A stretch of 64,000 nucleotides of DNA from contig JAHQIW010006045.1 of NCBI GenBank assembly GCA_019055375.1, positions 1 to 64,000 of the forward strand. The letters are read 5' to 3'. The stretch comes from Parelaphostrongylus tenuis. Its lineage: Eukaryota > Nematoda > Chromadorea > Rhabditida > Metastrongylidae. Made by a program: the position numbers and the translations under genes. Under the pieces are notes generated by a model. That model was not told where the DNA came from and ran no database searches. It saw only the letters and a program-made list of their open reading frames with translations. Every line of letters begins with the position of its first letter. The first letter of the stretch is position 1. Below are positions 34,438 through 46,460 of the stretch, one piece after another.

Positions 34438-34740
34438 AGGGCGCATGTGGCGCAGTGGTTAGAGGTGCTCTGCGTCACACACGAGGTCAATGGTTCAATC
34501 TCGCGCTCATGGCTCACCAAGCCATCCATCCCTCCGGGGTCGGTAAGTTGATACCAGACAGGTCTCAGACTTGTCTGGGAGGATAACAACACTGACTCGG
34601 TTCAGCGGGAGGCCACCGCGAGTCATTGTAAAGGCCAGATGTGCATTCAATCACCTCAAACGAGGTTAAAAATTGAAGTCGAATGCATGGCGCATCCCTC
34701 AGGGATTGCTTGACGCCGAGAGCTTTATCCTTTTTTAATC
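34438..34740 (+). repeat. tRNA-derived SINE, second subfamily
   Basis: The head carries a good A-box TGGCGCAGTGGTTAG and B-box GGTTCAATCTC with tRNA spacing. A conserved body follows (GGCTCACCAAGCCATCCATC, GACTTGTCTGGGAGGATAA) with a T-rich end. A decayed relative lies at 10.4 kb. The CTCTGCG...CGAGG anticodon arm with CACAC in the loop hints at a tRNA-Val-type ancestor, but the acceptor ends do not pair well. Confidence 0.7.
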
Positions 34741-34749
34741 TCTTACAAA

Positions 34750-35995
34750 AAAAGCCGGTGATTGAACACTGCTGACAATGTTATCAAATGGTCATTTTTA
34801 AGCAGAACAACTACAATATTTTACATTCAAATTGAATAGATCTCTCCAACACCTTCTGAACAAGGATGATCTTTGCATTCTTTGTAATGTGACTCAGCTC
34901 ACCGAAACCAAACTTTATTATCTTAATGTGGAACCTTTAGTGAGAAATTCTTCAGATAACATGTTCGTGTCACCATCCGTTCAATATCAACTTTGCAAAT
35001 TGATGGTGAAGTTCTCTTATTGTCCACTGGTGAAAATATCGCAGTACTAATGAGCACTCATCCAAGTAAGCGAGTAGCACTATGCTTGTTTCAGCTACCG
35101 GAATCACACAAATAGGCCTGCCGATGTTCTATTTGTTTTTCTTGTTTATCTTGGTTTATAAGGACCCCCACATAAAGGTGAATCGAGTAGAGTGAAGTTT
35201 CGCACGAATGAAGCCAGCGTTATCCCTTCATACTGGGCTTCAACCACGCTGAGTGAACTGACGATTAGTAGGCAGCAACCAAAGAAGACGACCTACCCAT
35301 TCTATTCACACGATCTTTGATCGAACAGGATTATAAAACACTGGCTGAAATTCGCATATTTAGTACAGATCATATTCGTACAGTACAGGAAATCGTGTAG
35401 AAAAACTGCCTTTCGCTCAGTAATTCAATCGCCACAAAGTCATTGCTAAAAACACGAAACTTTTGCGACATAGGACTGGTTCTACACGGAAGTTTCATAG
35501 CACCGAACTCCTACAACGCAGGAAATGCAGCAAGCGCGGAACTGTACAACATGAATTCCTTATTCAGCTCCACTCGGCAATGATGAAAGCTTCAAAATAC
35601 GGCCGATGACTCTTCGGGCAGACGGCGCTTTCGATTTGTCATTTGCAAAAGAGACAAGGCAGTCAGATTGCTTGCTAGTAGGCCCAACTTGCTAATATAT
35701 CGAAATTAAAATAAAGTTCGACCACAACCATAAGGTCTTCCAGGAGTAAATGTCAAATATTTTCACTGCAATTCTCTATCTTTGAAACCCTGAACGGATA
35801 GTTTGCAGAAATGACACACACATGAAGCCGTAGTACATGCGCGATTTGACGAATGACCTCTTAGAACCTAGTCGTCGAATTACTAGCGACAGTTGAAGAG
35901 CTATTGATATTACTGAACACCATTTTGCTTGTCGAACAACTGAAACCACAAAATAAAGCCAGTCGATGTTCAGAGCTGTGTAGTTTTACGCAAAA
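34750..35995 (+). repeat. Long dispersed repeat, copy 2
   Basis: This is collinear with 28540-30285 in the same orientation. It starts immediately after the 34.4-kb SINE. It contains only one of the two internal GCTTTCGATTTGTCATT anchors. Confidence 0.55.
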
Positions 35996-36480
35996 GGCAG
36001 CGACATTTGTTTGCAGCGTCATCTAACAGAAATTGTCGTTTACTTTTATTTCCCGTATTTCGTGAGACCTCACCCAAATTTTAATTTGCTCGACAGTTAT
36101 TCTTGAGCTATGTATGAGGTGGGGAGTTATGGGGACTTATAAATTGCAATGCACGTGTTTCAACCCTCCACCTTGGTTAGATGCACGGTACCTCTTGGTT
36201 CAATCGCTTATGCGGACAAGACATTCCTCATTGAGAAAAGTCTATGATGAAATATTTACACGCGCATCAAGTGATAAAAATCGCTGAACGGGCAGTGTTA
36301 TACACTCGATTGCTTTTGGCTAGCATTTGTGAAAATATCGCACTCTTCGCTCCAAATGTCTTTTGAGACTTCGCTCAAACTTCAATGCGCTTGATAATTA
36401 TTTCTAAGTCATGCATGAGGTCTGTTATGGGTACAGTCTTTGTACATAAAGCGCCTTAGTTTCGGGGAACCTCTCCCAAG
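35995..36480. repeat. Degenerate ~310-bp tandem pair
   Basis: TGAGACCTCACCCAAATTTT... at about 36060 and TGAGACTTCGCTCAAACTTC... at about 36365 begin matching stretches that both run into a GAGCTATG/AAGTCATG-like segment and TGAGGT. The pairing is imperfect, and no gene is implied. Confidence 0.5.
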
Positions 36481-37960
36481 CAAAGGAGCTCTTTTTCATG
36501 GTACGGATATCGATACCAGAACAATGACAAAATCGATTATGTCTATTTTATTCAGAAGCCCTTTAATTGACTGTTTCCTATAGTCTGGTTGTTGCAACAT
36601 TCAGTATACAGTCAGTGGACAGGTTTCAAGCTTTTTAGAACTGATGTGTTGAGTTTACTATTTTATCGCCATATCTCCATGATAGAGGCGACTGATCCGA
36701 AAACGATTCTGGGTGAAGAGAGCCGAGACGCGAGTAAGCTACGAACACAGAGCAACGTACTGACCTTGAAAAGGCTTGAAACATTTTGCAGATTCTAAAC
36801 TGGACGATCCAGAACTTGAAGATGCTATGTGAGTCGAACTGACCAAACATTGCGGCACTTCGGTTTTCCCAAACGATCTCTTTTCTAAAGAAATTGGGAG
36901 ATCCCGTTGAAAAAACTGGAAGAAGTGAGATATACCGCTGAAGGGCTCCTGAATGTTGCATAAAAAAGTTTGACTTCACTATACCAAACAGCAATAACTA
37001 AATTGGTTCTGCACAACTCTGTAAAACTTACGAAAATCGACGACGTCACGTACACTTACTCTGAAGAGGAGCCTGGAACGTTCGAAAAGATGAGTAAGGA
37101 ACCATCTGCTCAGTGTCACTTCCAATCGTATTCTTGTGAATATTCAGTTTGCTGGCTCACTCGATACGTTGCCCTCCCACAAAGGTGTAGAAATTGTGCT
37201 CACTACGACAAGACTTACTGCCTTGATGGGGTTGCTTTTCATACCACCGACTAATATATCGTTTTCCTTCCGCTTTTTCATATTGGTGGATTTTCAATGC
37301 CATCTTATTTTTTCAATCCTCTCGCTAGATTTCTCTAGATATTCCTACTATTTACCGGTGGCTCCCCGTGAACAAGACATACTTCATACGCGTAAAAAAT
37401 GTGAGAGGCCCTCCAAAAAATCATAAATCAAGTGAAAATCAAATTGTGCTTTAGCCGATATTCGCTGCGGAAAACTCCAAGTGGCAAATGTTCTGCTTCG
37501 CTTTTATCGTTTCGAGCCTTTTTTTTACAAGTTTTACTTGGAAGTACAATTAAGACTTAGGAAATTTCCGATTACAAATATTCTAATTTTGGGAAAGTTG
37601 TGAGTCCATGTCGTAATATCAGTAATCAAATTCTGGGACCGATTCTAAGCACAACCACTTGCGATTTGGTGCATTCACTTATGTTTTTGTTTCAACGGGT
37701 CTCCTCCACGCAACTTCTTGCCATTCAATATTTGGCATGCATTCAACCTCATCAATCGTTCTCGTGTGCTTTGTACCAGCAAATCTTTCTCACAAGTCTT
37801 CCTTCTGCTTGAGACTTAACGGTTCAAAATCCCTGCAGTTCTCAAAAAGCCAAGTGACGCTACGAGAGTGTGGCGAATTTGCCATTACCTTGTGAATCCT
37901 TCGGTTGCAAAAAGTTGTAATTTAGCTCTTAAACTCGTGTCTAGAATATTTATATTTCTA
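36480..37960. other. No gene seen; upstream of paralog 3
   Basis: Several open frames of 70-119 codons occur without recognisable domains. I could not place a promoter for paralog 3. Confidence 0.4.
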
Positions 37961-37970
37961 TTAGCCAAAA

Positions 37971-39602
37971 ATGACCATTCTTAGGAACATGGCGGGACTT
38001 CCGACCAATCTCATTATGATTTTGCTACTGACTATTATCTCGACAGTGTGGCAGGGGTGTGGAGTGATGCCTGCTGGTCAAGGTGGTGGAGATAAGATTG
38101 CTTTATAGTAAGGATATCTTCAATCTTACATATAATTTTCAGAAACTTTGATGAGAATGAATACAGTTGAGACATCATTACTACCAAATAGATATGTAAT
38201 TGAGACCTTTCGATGGAACAATGTTAAACTCAGAATGAGAAAAAAAATTTCCCACCGTAAACCACTTGAAATCGCAATTATTTTTTGATTATGCACACGT
38301 AAATGCGAAATTTCGTTGCAGTGAGTAATAGGACCTTCACTGTTACGGGCTTTACCACTTTGCCTGTTGCCATGGTTTACCCTAGCGTGATGAACGCTGT
38401 TCGGTTCTCTGCTATAGCAACTAGCGAGGCGAGCGCCAGGGGATCTGTGCAACGTCTGTAACACAAATGGTCAGTTTGCAAATCTTAGATCCCAAGTTTT
38501 TTTTCTATTTCCAAATTCTCGAAAGACGCATAAAGCAAGCTGAAATTTTTGACAACAGTTTAGGCTCATGGTGATTTCATGCTAGAGTACCATTGCTTAA
38601 TTTGATCGTAGACAATATCGGATAGACTGCCGAACAAGCAAAGAAATTTGGAAAAGCGCAAAGACAAAGGTAAAGATAGAAGAAAAAGGAAAGAAAAAAT
38701 AAAATGCTCTTCAGGTCTTTGGTGTTCTCGAACAGCAAGGTCGTAGTGCTCTCCTTCCGATGCTGTGGTCTCAGCCATTTTAGGTCAACTTAATGTTGAG
38801 GTCACCTACATTCCAATGAGCTGCCCGATGGTCACTGGCCCAGATGAAGAGAGTTAATCATCAGTACTGAGTGATTGTTCATAAGTAAACAGTCAGAAGT
38901 AAACCAGGCCTGAACATGAAGAGATATGTTTCCCATTTCAAAAAGATGTGCTTCAGTGTTCTTGATAAGTCGCAAAGTTCTTCAAAAAAATATCCAGAAT
39001 ATCTCTAAACTACGAGAAAATCCACAAATGGCAACGGTAAAGGAATCAAGTCCTTCAACTCAATGTCATTTTTCGAACAAGATTTCTTTTCAGAATGGCG
39101 AAATTTTCAATATAGCAATATGAGAATTTGGAGGATTTTGAAAATAGCAGAAAAACAGTGCTTAACAGTGTCTTTCATATTCTCACTTCTCTCCTATTAT
39201 AGGAGAACGTATCTTTGTATGACAAAAAGGTTTTTCCAGGCGAGGCAAAGACGGATGAGACCTATTGCATAATCGTTGGCAACATGGTGACGGGAGTCTG
39301 CATAGTGAAGAAAGATGGAAATAAAAAAAAGTGTAGTATGCCAGAGGCCATGAAGGTGACGGTAACGGCTATAAACGGCACACACTTGACAGTTTCGGGA
39401 ACTCTCTCGGTAAAAATCGCTTTCTTTATGGCAACTTTGCTTTCTAAGAAATTTATTGCAGACCACAAATATCATCATGGCGAATTGGTCGAAGTATGTG
39501 GCAAAGTGTAGTTGACAGAGCGGTTCGAATGTTGGCATCAGGTCCGTTTGAATCGCACTTCTTCTCGGCAAGGGCGATTGTCGGTGGAAACTGGAGTTAA
39601 CT
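37971..39602 (+). pseudogene. GCGVMPAGQ-family secreted protein, paralog 3 (frameshifted)
   Basis: Exon 1 (37971-38082) is intact: a 37-residue start with signal peptide LIMILLLTIISTVWQG followed by CGVMPAGQ and a normal donor. Exon 2 (from 38322) reads RTFTVTGFTTLPVAMVYP and ATSEASARG, then a one-base loss in a TT run makes a TAA at 38459. Exon 3 (38715-38852) starts VFGVLEQQGRSALLP and loses frame through a missing C in a CCC run. Exon 4 (39240-39409) is intact (CIIVGNMVTGVCIV, VTVTAINGTHLTVSGTLS). Exon 5 (39462 on) reads TTNIIMANWSKY, then a two-base gap brings an early TGA at 39513. The conserved end GGN continues in another frame to 39600. An AATAAA lies at 39674. The losses fall in homopolymers, so sequencing error is possible. 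Confidence 0.8.
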
Positions 39603-39673
39603 GTGTTTAACTGTGATGTGGTTCTATACAAGCGTTTACATTCAAGCGACTTATGATGTAGCATTGCAGCAGC

Positions 39674-39679
39674 AATAAA
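39674..39679 (+). terminator. Poly(A) signal of paralog 3
   Basis: AATAAA in the same GCAGCAATAAACTGGCAT context as paralog 2, about 75 bases past the ancestral stop. Confidence 0.6.
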
Positions 39680-39734
39680 CTGGCATGTCACATAGGACTC
39701 GACCATTTGGAGTGTTGCAGAAAACAACGCCGCC

Positions 39735-40320
39735 GGTTTTCAGAAAACCTTTTTCGACGTTGGCGCAGTAAGAGATTTCTTGCATGGCAAGCTCGTATAA
39801 TTTTCGCAGGACAGAGCTCTTCCATTGGACTATTAGTAATCATTAGCAAGAGTAATCGTTTCTGATTTCTAGGGCTGTACTTATATCCTAAGAAGACCGT
39901 TTCTCTGCAAAGCAGAACGTAAAATAACCTGAATTCGCATGTGTGATCAAGAGGGTCTTTGGCTAATACCCGTGCCAGCGCATGAGGCGACTACGTATGA
40001 TGACGCGATGATCATTGACTTCAGGCATTGAAAGCGTAGAGAAGTATCGCGTCAACAAGTCACATGGCCGCCTTAGGAGCAGGCACGTGAATTCGCCAGA
40101 GGTCCCTTTGCTCACACATGCGAACTCAACTTATTTTACCTCCTGCGTCGCAGAGCATTGTGAGGATACGCTTGGATTTCAAAAACGATTACGCTATCGA
40201 ATGATCATTGATAGTCCAATGAAGGAGCTCTGTCCAGCGAAGGATATGCGCGTCTGCAGCGCAAGAAATCTCCTACTGTAGCAACGTTAAAAGAAAGCTT
40301 TTTCGAAAATCAGCGAAGTG
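39735..40320. mobile_element. Foldback element, ~210-bp inverted arms
   Basis: The left arm (39735-39945) and right arm (40105-40320) are inverted copies. GAGATTTCTTGC, GGACAGAGCTCTTCC, ATTGGACTAT and CGCATGTGTG appear on the left, with their complements on the right. It belongs to the same family as the 57.3-58.5 kb element. The open frame at 40015-40281 owes its similarity to the frame at 57776-58231 to shared arm sequence, not to a protein family. Confidence 0.65.
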
Positions 40321-40349
40321 AGGCTATAGCCCGGAGTTCCAACTTTTGA

Positions 40350-41990
40350 ATGTTTATTGGCACTCCCAAGAAAAATTCCTTTTCAACGAATAAGATCGGC
40401 TAAGCATTCAGTACCTCATAACCGAACAGTTGCTAAAAGTGATGTGTAATAAACCAATAGTTGAAGTGCATACATTTAAGCATTTTAAACTAGAATCTTA
40501 CTGAGTTAATAGGCACAAGTTCGTTTCCATGTCGAGATGATTTTTATTTCCGTTGTAGAAAATGATTAGTAGAAATGAAAACAACTAAATTCATCAGCGC
40601 TCTGCAATCATCAAAAATCTGATTATTTATAAAGATGTTTTTCCATATCCGTCGTGAATCGACAAGTGAAAATACAGATCAAAGGCGTCCAAATCTTGTA
40701 AATTAGCGACATTTTTGTGGAGCCGACTCAGTGCTCATGAAAGGCCATTAGAATGAGAAGTGAAGGGCTCTGTCAACGCCCTTCCACTGTTTGCTTTATT
40801 ACACATGGAGTAAGTTATAGTCGTACCCACTAGAGAATGTTAAAACGTTTTGGCTTACGTCTTCGCTTCAGACAGTAATCTCAACTATCGTAACAGATTA
40901 ATAAAGTTCTATTGCGTTTATCATGACAGTGGGCTTTGCAGATGTAAAATAAAAGCCACTGATAAAACTTCGAGTATTCTATCAGAAACATATTTTCTCA
41001 AAAAAAAATTAACCTGTCAAAGATATTTCAGTTATTTCAATATTCTCGCCGCAAATGACCTCTATGAGACCCGTTGAAGCTTTCAATCAACGCAAATTCT
41101 GTGGATGTCTGTCAAGAATTTCTCAGCAAAAAATTCAGGAAATTTCCGCTTAAGACGAGTTTATTTCGTAGCTAATGGTCATTGTCAAGCGAAAATTAGT
41201 CTTTCCTCTGTTTCTCTCAACTGAATTTAATGAGTTTAACTCTGAAAATTTACTTTTTTATTGGCTTCGACATGGTGACAACGAAAACTTATACCTTAAT
41301 GACGATCACTTGTGGAGTCTCGATTCGGACTGATTCAATCTCAAGGAAGACAAAGACATTGAAACATTACCAGAAAAAAGACATGTTCTCGATCTTGTGC
41401 TAGTTGATGGCCATGAGCTATTATCGTAATTTCGGAAAATAATTGACTTCTCATGCCGGGATCTAAATTGAGACACTTTTTGTAATGAATCAATTCGGCA
41501 ACTAATCAAAAGGAAGCCAATGCAGGAATGGTTAAGCCGGGAAAACTGTTTGCAGTGAGAAAACGACCCTTTTACATAAGTTTATTTCTCGGTAGCGCAA
41601 CCCAAGATACTGCTCTTTTGCATGTCCCACAGATATAAAGAAATGAACCATAAAAAAGGTTTTCACATATTATTCAATTACAGATACATAGCTCACGACA
41701 ACAATAATACAAATCATGTGCTGTAAGCATGAAGGCATCAGCAAATGTGTGCTGATCGATGTAATTTATCTCATCTCATCTTTAGAAGCGGATTTCACTT
41801 GCTACTTTTACAAATTTTTGCTGATGCTATAAAAACAATGTCTGCGGAAAAAATTGGAAAAAGAAAGTTTATTAGAAAAGAAAAGAATGTTTCTGCAGGA
41901 AGATCGAAAAATGGAAGTATTGGGAGAAAAGTCTGAGGAAAAAAGAAGATTATTGAAGTAAACAAAGGAAAGCCAACAGACATCTATTCT
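40350..41990. repeat. 3' flank of paralog 3, duplicated at 44.7-46.0 kb
   Basis: Collinear anchors link this stretch to the flank of paralog 4. Examples are GTGGAGCCGACTC/GTGGAGTTGCTAC, TAGAGAATG at 40831 and 45176, ATGCAGGAATGGT/ATGCAGGAGTGGT, and GCTGATCGATGTAATTTATCT/GTTGATCAGTGTGATTTATCT. No gene is supported in either copy. The foldback at 39.7 kb is present only here. Confidence 0.6.
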
Positions 41991-42545
41991 GTGGTGCAGT
42001 GGAAAGCAACTGTCGTAGCTTCAGGGCTTTCGATTCAATAGGTCGTTCACCTGATATCTAAGATTATTAAGAATTCCACTCAGTGAAGTATCGAATTCCT
42101 GACCTTTTTCCGCAATCATCTTACATTAACTGCACCATTCTTGAAATTTTGAGTAAGAGAATAAAGACTGAAGCTACCGACGTTGTCATTCTCTAGGTAA
42201 TGTACCATGCATTTGGCCTCATCAGGCACCGTTAGAAGTGACTGTATGCATAACCGGCCTTCACAGTGACTTTGGGTGGCATACCAATATGTCAAGTCTG
42301 TGCTGTTATCCTTCCGGACATACCCGAGCACCGCTTCGACCGTCTGAGTAGCGGAAACCACCTCGACCCACTCATCCTTTATCATAAAGCTAAGGCGACA
42401 AAGAATAAGTACGCTGCCGGCGAGCTAAACCGTGACTGCCAGCCTACCTATACTCGATATCTTGCGGTTGATACAAACAATATATTACCTTTTAGTCGAC
42501 TCTTCCTAAGATGAAGCTTTCGTAATAGTCAATACATAGTCTGCA
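41990..42545. other. No gene seen; boundary between duplicated units
   Basis: Opposed open frames (42116-42385 minus, 42266-42514 plus) overlap, and neither is recognisable. Confidence 0.4.
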
Positions 42546-42548
42546 AGG

Positions 42549-44201
42549 ATGTTTCGATTCTATTCGATGTTGATGCGTTACAATACTAATCTTGGTCACC
42601 TTATGATGAGGCGAATGGCAGGAGAAAAGGCTGTAATGATAGCGATGCCGCTGAAACAAGCGTCTATCAAAAATGAGCATTCCTACAAACATAACAAGAC
42701 TTTAGACCAACCCATTATGATATCGTTACTGGTCTCAATCTCGACAGTGGTGGGATGTGGAGTGATGCCTGCTGGTTGAGGTAGTGAGCAAGAGATTTTT
42801 TTATGGTAGAGATATTCCAATATTGCATATAACTCCATAAACCGTGATGAGGATGAATAAATCTAAAGCAATATCACAGCTCAATGTATGATCGGAGCCT
42901 TTTGGTGCAGTGATGTTGAATTTAAAATGAGAAGGTTACTCGTCACAAATTTTTTCACATAGTAATCACTACGTGAACTACAAAATTTCGTTGCAGCGAG
43001 TAGTAGGACCTTCACCGTCACGAGCTTTACCACTTTGCCTCTCGTTATGGTTTACACTAGCGCGACGAATGCTGTTCGGTTTTCTGGGTATTGCAACTAC
43101 CGAGGAGGGTGCCAAGGGATTTGTGGAACGTCTTGTAATGCAGACAGTAAGCGTGTAAACCTCAGATTCCAAGTTTTTTTTTCCGGCAAATTCTAGAAAG
43201 TCGTGGGTGCTGGGCTGAAATTTTTACATCACTTGAGGCTCAAAGTGCTTTCATACTTGTGTACTTTCATGTAATGTAACGAGAAACATTTTCATATCAA
43301 TTTTATAGTAAGCAATGCATTTTGTCTTCCAGATCATTGATGTTCTTGAACGCCAAGGTCGTAGCGCTCTGCTGCCCGATGCTGTAATCTCAGCCATTTT
43401 GAGTGAACTCACTGTTGATGTCAACTACACACCAATGAACTGCCCAAGGGTTACGGCCCAGAAGAGATGCGTGAGCCTTTTATTGAGCGACCACTTGAGA
43501 GTTCGCGGGCACAGGTGTAACAAACATTGGAAAAGAAAAATGTGTCTAATTTTCTAGCTGATTGAACAATTTTAAATAAGTGCCAGAAAAATCTCCAAGG
43601 TACAAGAATAACTATCGCAATGACACTGAAATTTAAGCCTTGAAACGATGCTGCTTTTCAGAAGAATCTTTTTTCTTTCGATAGAGATGAAGTATCAGAA
43701 TGACAGAATAGTAGTTTGAAGGGTCTTTTATTAGTAGAAAAACAGCGGTCAGAAGTGTCTTCAGTTTATTCAGCTTTCTTATGTAATGAAGGAACATACT
43801 TTTTTTGTGAAAAATAATTTCTTGCAGACGAACCCGCAGGACCAAAGGCAGAGAACCTATTGCATAATCGTTGGCAACACGATGACGGGAGTTTGCACAA
43901 TAGTGATGGGACGGGGGAGGGGAAGAAACGGAAAGTGTAATATGCCAATGAACGGCATGGTGACAGTAACGGCAATTAACGGAACACACTTGGAAATTTC
44001 AGGAACTCTCTCGGTTAGAACTGCTTTCTTTTTGTGCAGTTTTGTTTTTTGGAAAACTCTTTGTAGACCACAAACATCATTGTGGCGAATTGGTCGAGAA
44101 TGATGTGGCAAAGGGTAGTGGACATAGCGGTTCGAATGTTGGCGCCGGGTCCATTTGAATCGCAGTTCATTTCGGCAAGGGCCAGTGTCGGCGGAAGCTG
44201 A
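42549..44201 (+). pseudogene. GCGVMPAGQ-family secreted protein, paralog 4 (partly intact)
   Basis: Exon 1 ends at 42780 with IMISLLVSISTVVG followed by CGVMPAG, but the conserved glutamine codon is TGA (42777-42779). The usual N-terminal start is lost, and the open frame now begins at 42549. Exon 2 (42997-43146) reads RTFTVTSFTTLPLVMVY and has an extra G in a GG run. Exons 3 (43333-43470), 4 (43828-44013) and 5 (44067-44201) form one continuous frame: IIDVLERQGRSALLPDAV, YTPMNC, CIIVGNTMTGVCTI, VTVTAINGTHLEISGTLS, TTNIIVANWSRMMW, ending SARASVGGS. Exon 3 has one base fewer at its end than paralog 2, and exon 4 has a matching phase change. Donors and acceptors are normal throughout. AATAAA is at 44271. 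Confidence 0.8.
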
Positions 44202-44270
44202 TATCAAACTATGATTTTTTTTGAGACAAATGTCCTCATTCAACAATATCTGTTATAGCATTGCATTAGC

Positions 44271-44276
44271 AATAAA
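44271..44276 (+). terminator. Poly(A) signal of paralog 4
   Basis: AATAAA in AGCAATAAATTAG, 70 bases past the stop. Confidence 0.6.
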
Positions 44277-44699
44277 TTAGTGTGTTTGTCGATTAGTTAC
44301 AATAATGCAGATCCCATTAAAGCTTACAGCGTGATGTCAAATTAAAAGTTAGTTGGTAAAAAATTAAATTAATTAAATCAAATCAACTCCAGGTAGTAAC
44401 TTGGAAATTTACGAGTGTAAAAATAAGTGGAGGAACTCTCACTACTTAATTTCGAGAAATGATCCCATCGTTCTCTCCTTACTGGACATAATATGCGTAG
44501 TTTAAGAAAGAGCTTATGAACAGAAATCAATAATCATTTCATAGTAGCAATAAACAGTACAATAGAACAGAGCCAAAAGCCGAAAACGAAAACACTGTGA
44601 GTAACAGTGACCTAGCAACAGTACAATAAATAAGCGTATAAAATTTAATAGAACGATATCATAGAAAACAATAATATGCAATTAACCAATACTTAGAAT

Positions 44700-46000
44700 G
44701 CATCATTGAGAAATTTTGAGCTCAAATGCTACGAAAACATAGGAACAAAATCGGTTTCATTCTCCATATCCGTTGTAGAAGTTGAGTTATAAACATAAAA
44801 AAGTAGCCAGAGCGTAAGTACTGCTAGTTTATCAAACACTTGCTTGTCTGTAAAAGTGTTTACCCAAACACCCTCATTAACACACCACTGACATGCGTGG
44901 CTCAAATAAAGATTACCAGGCATATTGAAATTTGAGCTGTGATCTTAAGAAAACACTCGAAACAAAAGATATGTTTACCCAAATCCACCACATTAATATG
45001 TGAAAATAAGGACGAAAGGCTTTTGAATCTTTAGATTAGAGATCTTCCTGTGGAGTTGCTACAAGTCTCATGAAAAATCCTTTAGAATAAGAGATCGAGG
45101 GCTTTACTTGTTCCACGTTGCTTGAATGCTCCCTTCATTACCCTTGAAATCGTGAGAGTCATAGTCTTACATAATAGAGAATGATGAATCGCTTTGGATT
45201 ACTCCGTATCTCCTACAGTAATCTTTGGTTTTCTCCGCCTTTTGTAATTAGTTAGTAACTTATTCACCACAGACTGTGTGAACATTACTTGAGAGCTTTT
45301 CAACGATACGTATCAGGAAAATGTCACTCTAAAGATCTGATTCCGTAGTCACTGTTCATTACAGAACGGAAAACAGCCTTTTTCTGCTTTTCTGAAATAA
45401 TTTTGTCACTCGATTAATAAGTCTTTTCCCTTTACTGTTTTCGACTCAACGAACACCCAAACCGCAATGAAGGCCGTTTGCGGAGTGTTAACTCAGATCG
45501 ATAAGGCTCTAAATAAGACAGAGACGCTATAATACTACAAAAAAAGATTTGTTTTCAATCTGGTGCTGGCTAATAGCTATAAGCAGTTATCGGATTACAT
45601 GGAATTATTGGCTCCCTATGCCGTCTTATGAAAAGTGGTCATTGTAGGTCTATCGATTCGGTAACCAATCAAAGGAAGTTCTATGCAGGAGTGGTCAGAA
45701 CAAGAAAAACATTCATTGCATGAGAATGACCCTTTGAGACAAATTTATTTCTTGGCATTGCACCCTAAGATGAGCTTTCGAACAAATCGCGTAACTATAG
45801 AGAAAAAAAGGCACGAGGAAGACCTTTTCAGACATAATCTAATTAGAGATACACAGTTCACGTTATCAGTATTTAAAATATGTTCAGGAAACATTAGAGC
45901 ATCAGCCATGCGTTGATCAGTGTGATTTATCTTGTTTATGTTTGAAAGTAGATTCCAATTCTTGCCTTCACAATTTCTTCCGATTTTTGAAAACATTGGT
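44700..46000. repeat. 3' flank of paralog 4, second copy of duplicated flank
   Basis: This is collinear with 40.5-41.9 kb (anchors listed there). It additionally contains a piece of the hammerhead-associated repeat at 44880-44963. Confidence 0.6.
44880..44963 (+). repeat. Hammerhead-repeat remnant without ribozyme
   Basis: CCACTGACATGCGTGGCTCA and then TTTGAGCTGTGATCTTAAG match sequence next to the 51.2-kb hammerhead. A looser match, CCACATGACATGTTGGCTCA, follows the 16.2-kb hammerhead. No ribozyme core is present upstream. Confidence 0.65.
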
Positions 46001-46239
46001 CAGATAATTTTAATTCATAAGTTCAAGGCTTTTTAATTACCGAACTGGTCTTTTTCACCCGGGCTTGTTGTTAACTGTGATATTTGATTAATGTGCTCGT
46101 GATTATTCTCATCGATACATTGCGCCTTCACCACAAGCACCCAAACCAGCTTGAAGATCAAGAGTTACCTATGTAATAACTTTGCCATCCACCCGTATAT
46201 GGAACTGAAATCATCCTCCGCTCAAAATCACTGTTCAGT

Positions 46240-46460
46240 GATTGAGACGTCTTTTCTGCGGCTGACAGGTGGCATTAATATCACTGTAGGTCCTATGGCC
46301 ACCGAGTGAGTCAAGCGGCCCTTCCAGTTTTCCTTTTCTCATATAAGAGTATGCCAATGAGTTCTTCCCATTGTACAAAACTTTCGAAGCATCATGCCTT
46401 TCTTGTAAAGGTCTTTCTCGCATAGCGACCAAGTTCTAAAGTGAGGACAGCGGAGCTCCG
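46240..46460 (-). mobile_element. RTE 3'-end fragment, very decayed
   Basis: Minus-strand translation gives KKGMMLRKFCTMGRTHWHTL followed by IYEKRKTGRAA and a stop, then LTR. This aligns with the RTE tail (AMEERYDAQRI..RRTHWATLARDREKWKSCW). Confidence 0.6.

Noticed and set aside
39197..39727. 176-codon minus-strand frame opposite paralog 3
   Set aside because: It is a shadow of exons 4-5 and their 3' region. The plus strand shows splice sites, conserved residues and a poly(A) signal.
42210..42240. CTGATGAGG on the minus strand as another hammerhead
   Set aside because: No GAAA box or pairing stem II follows at a suitable distance.
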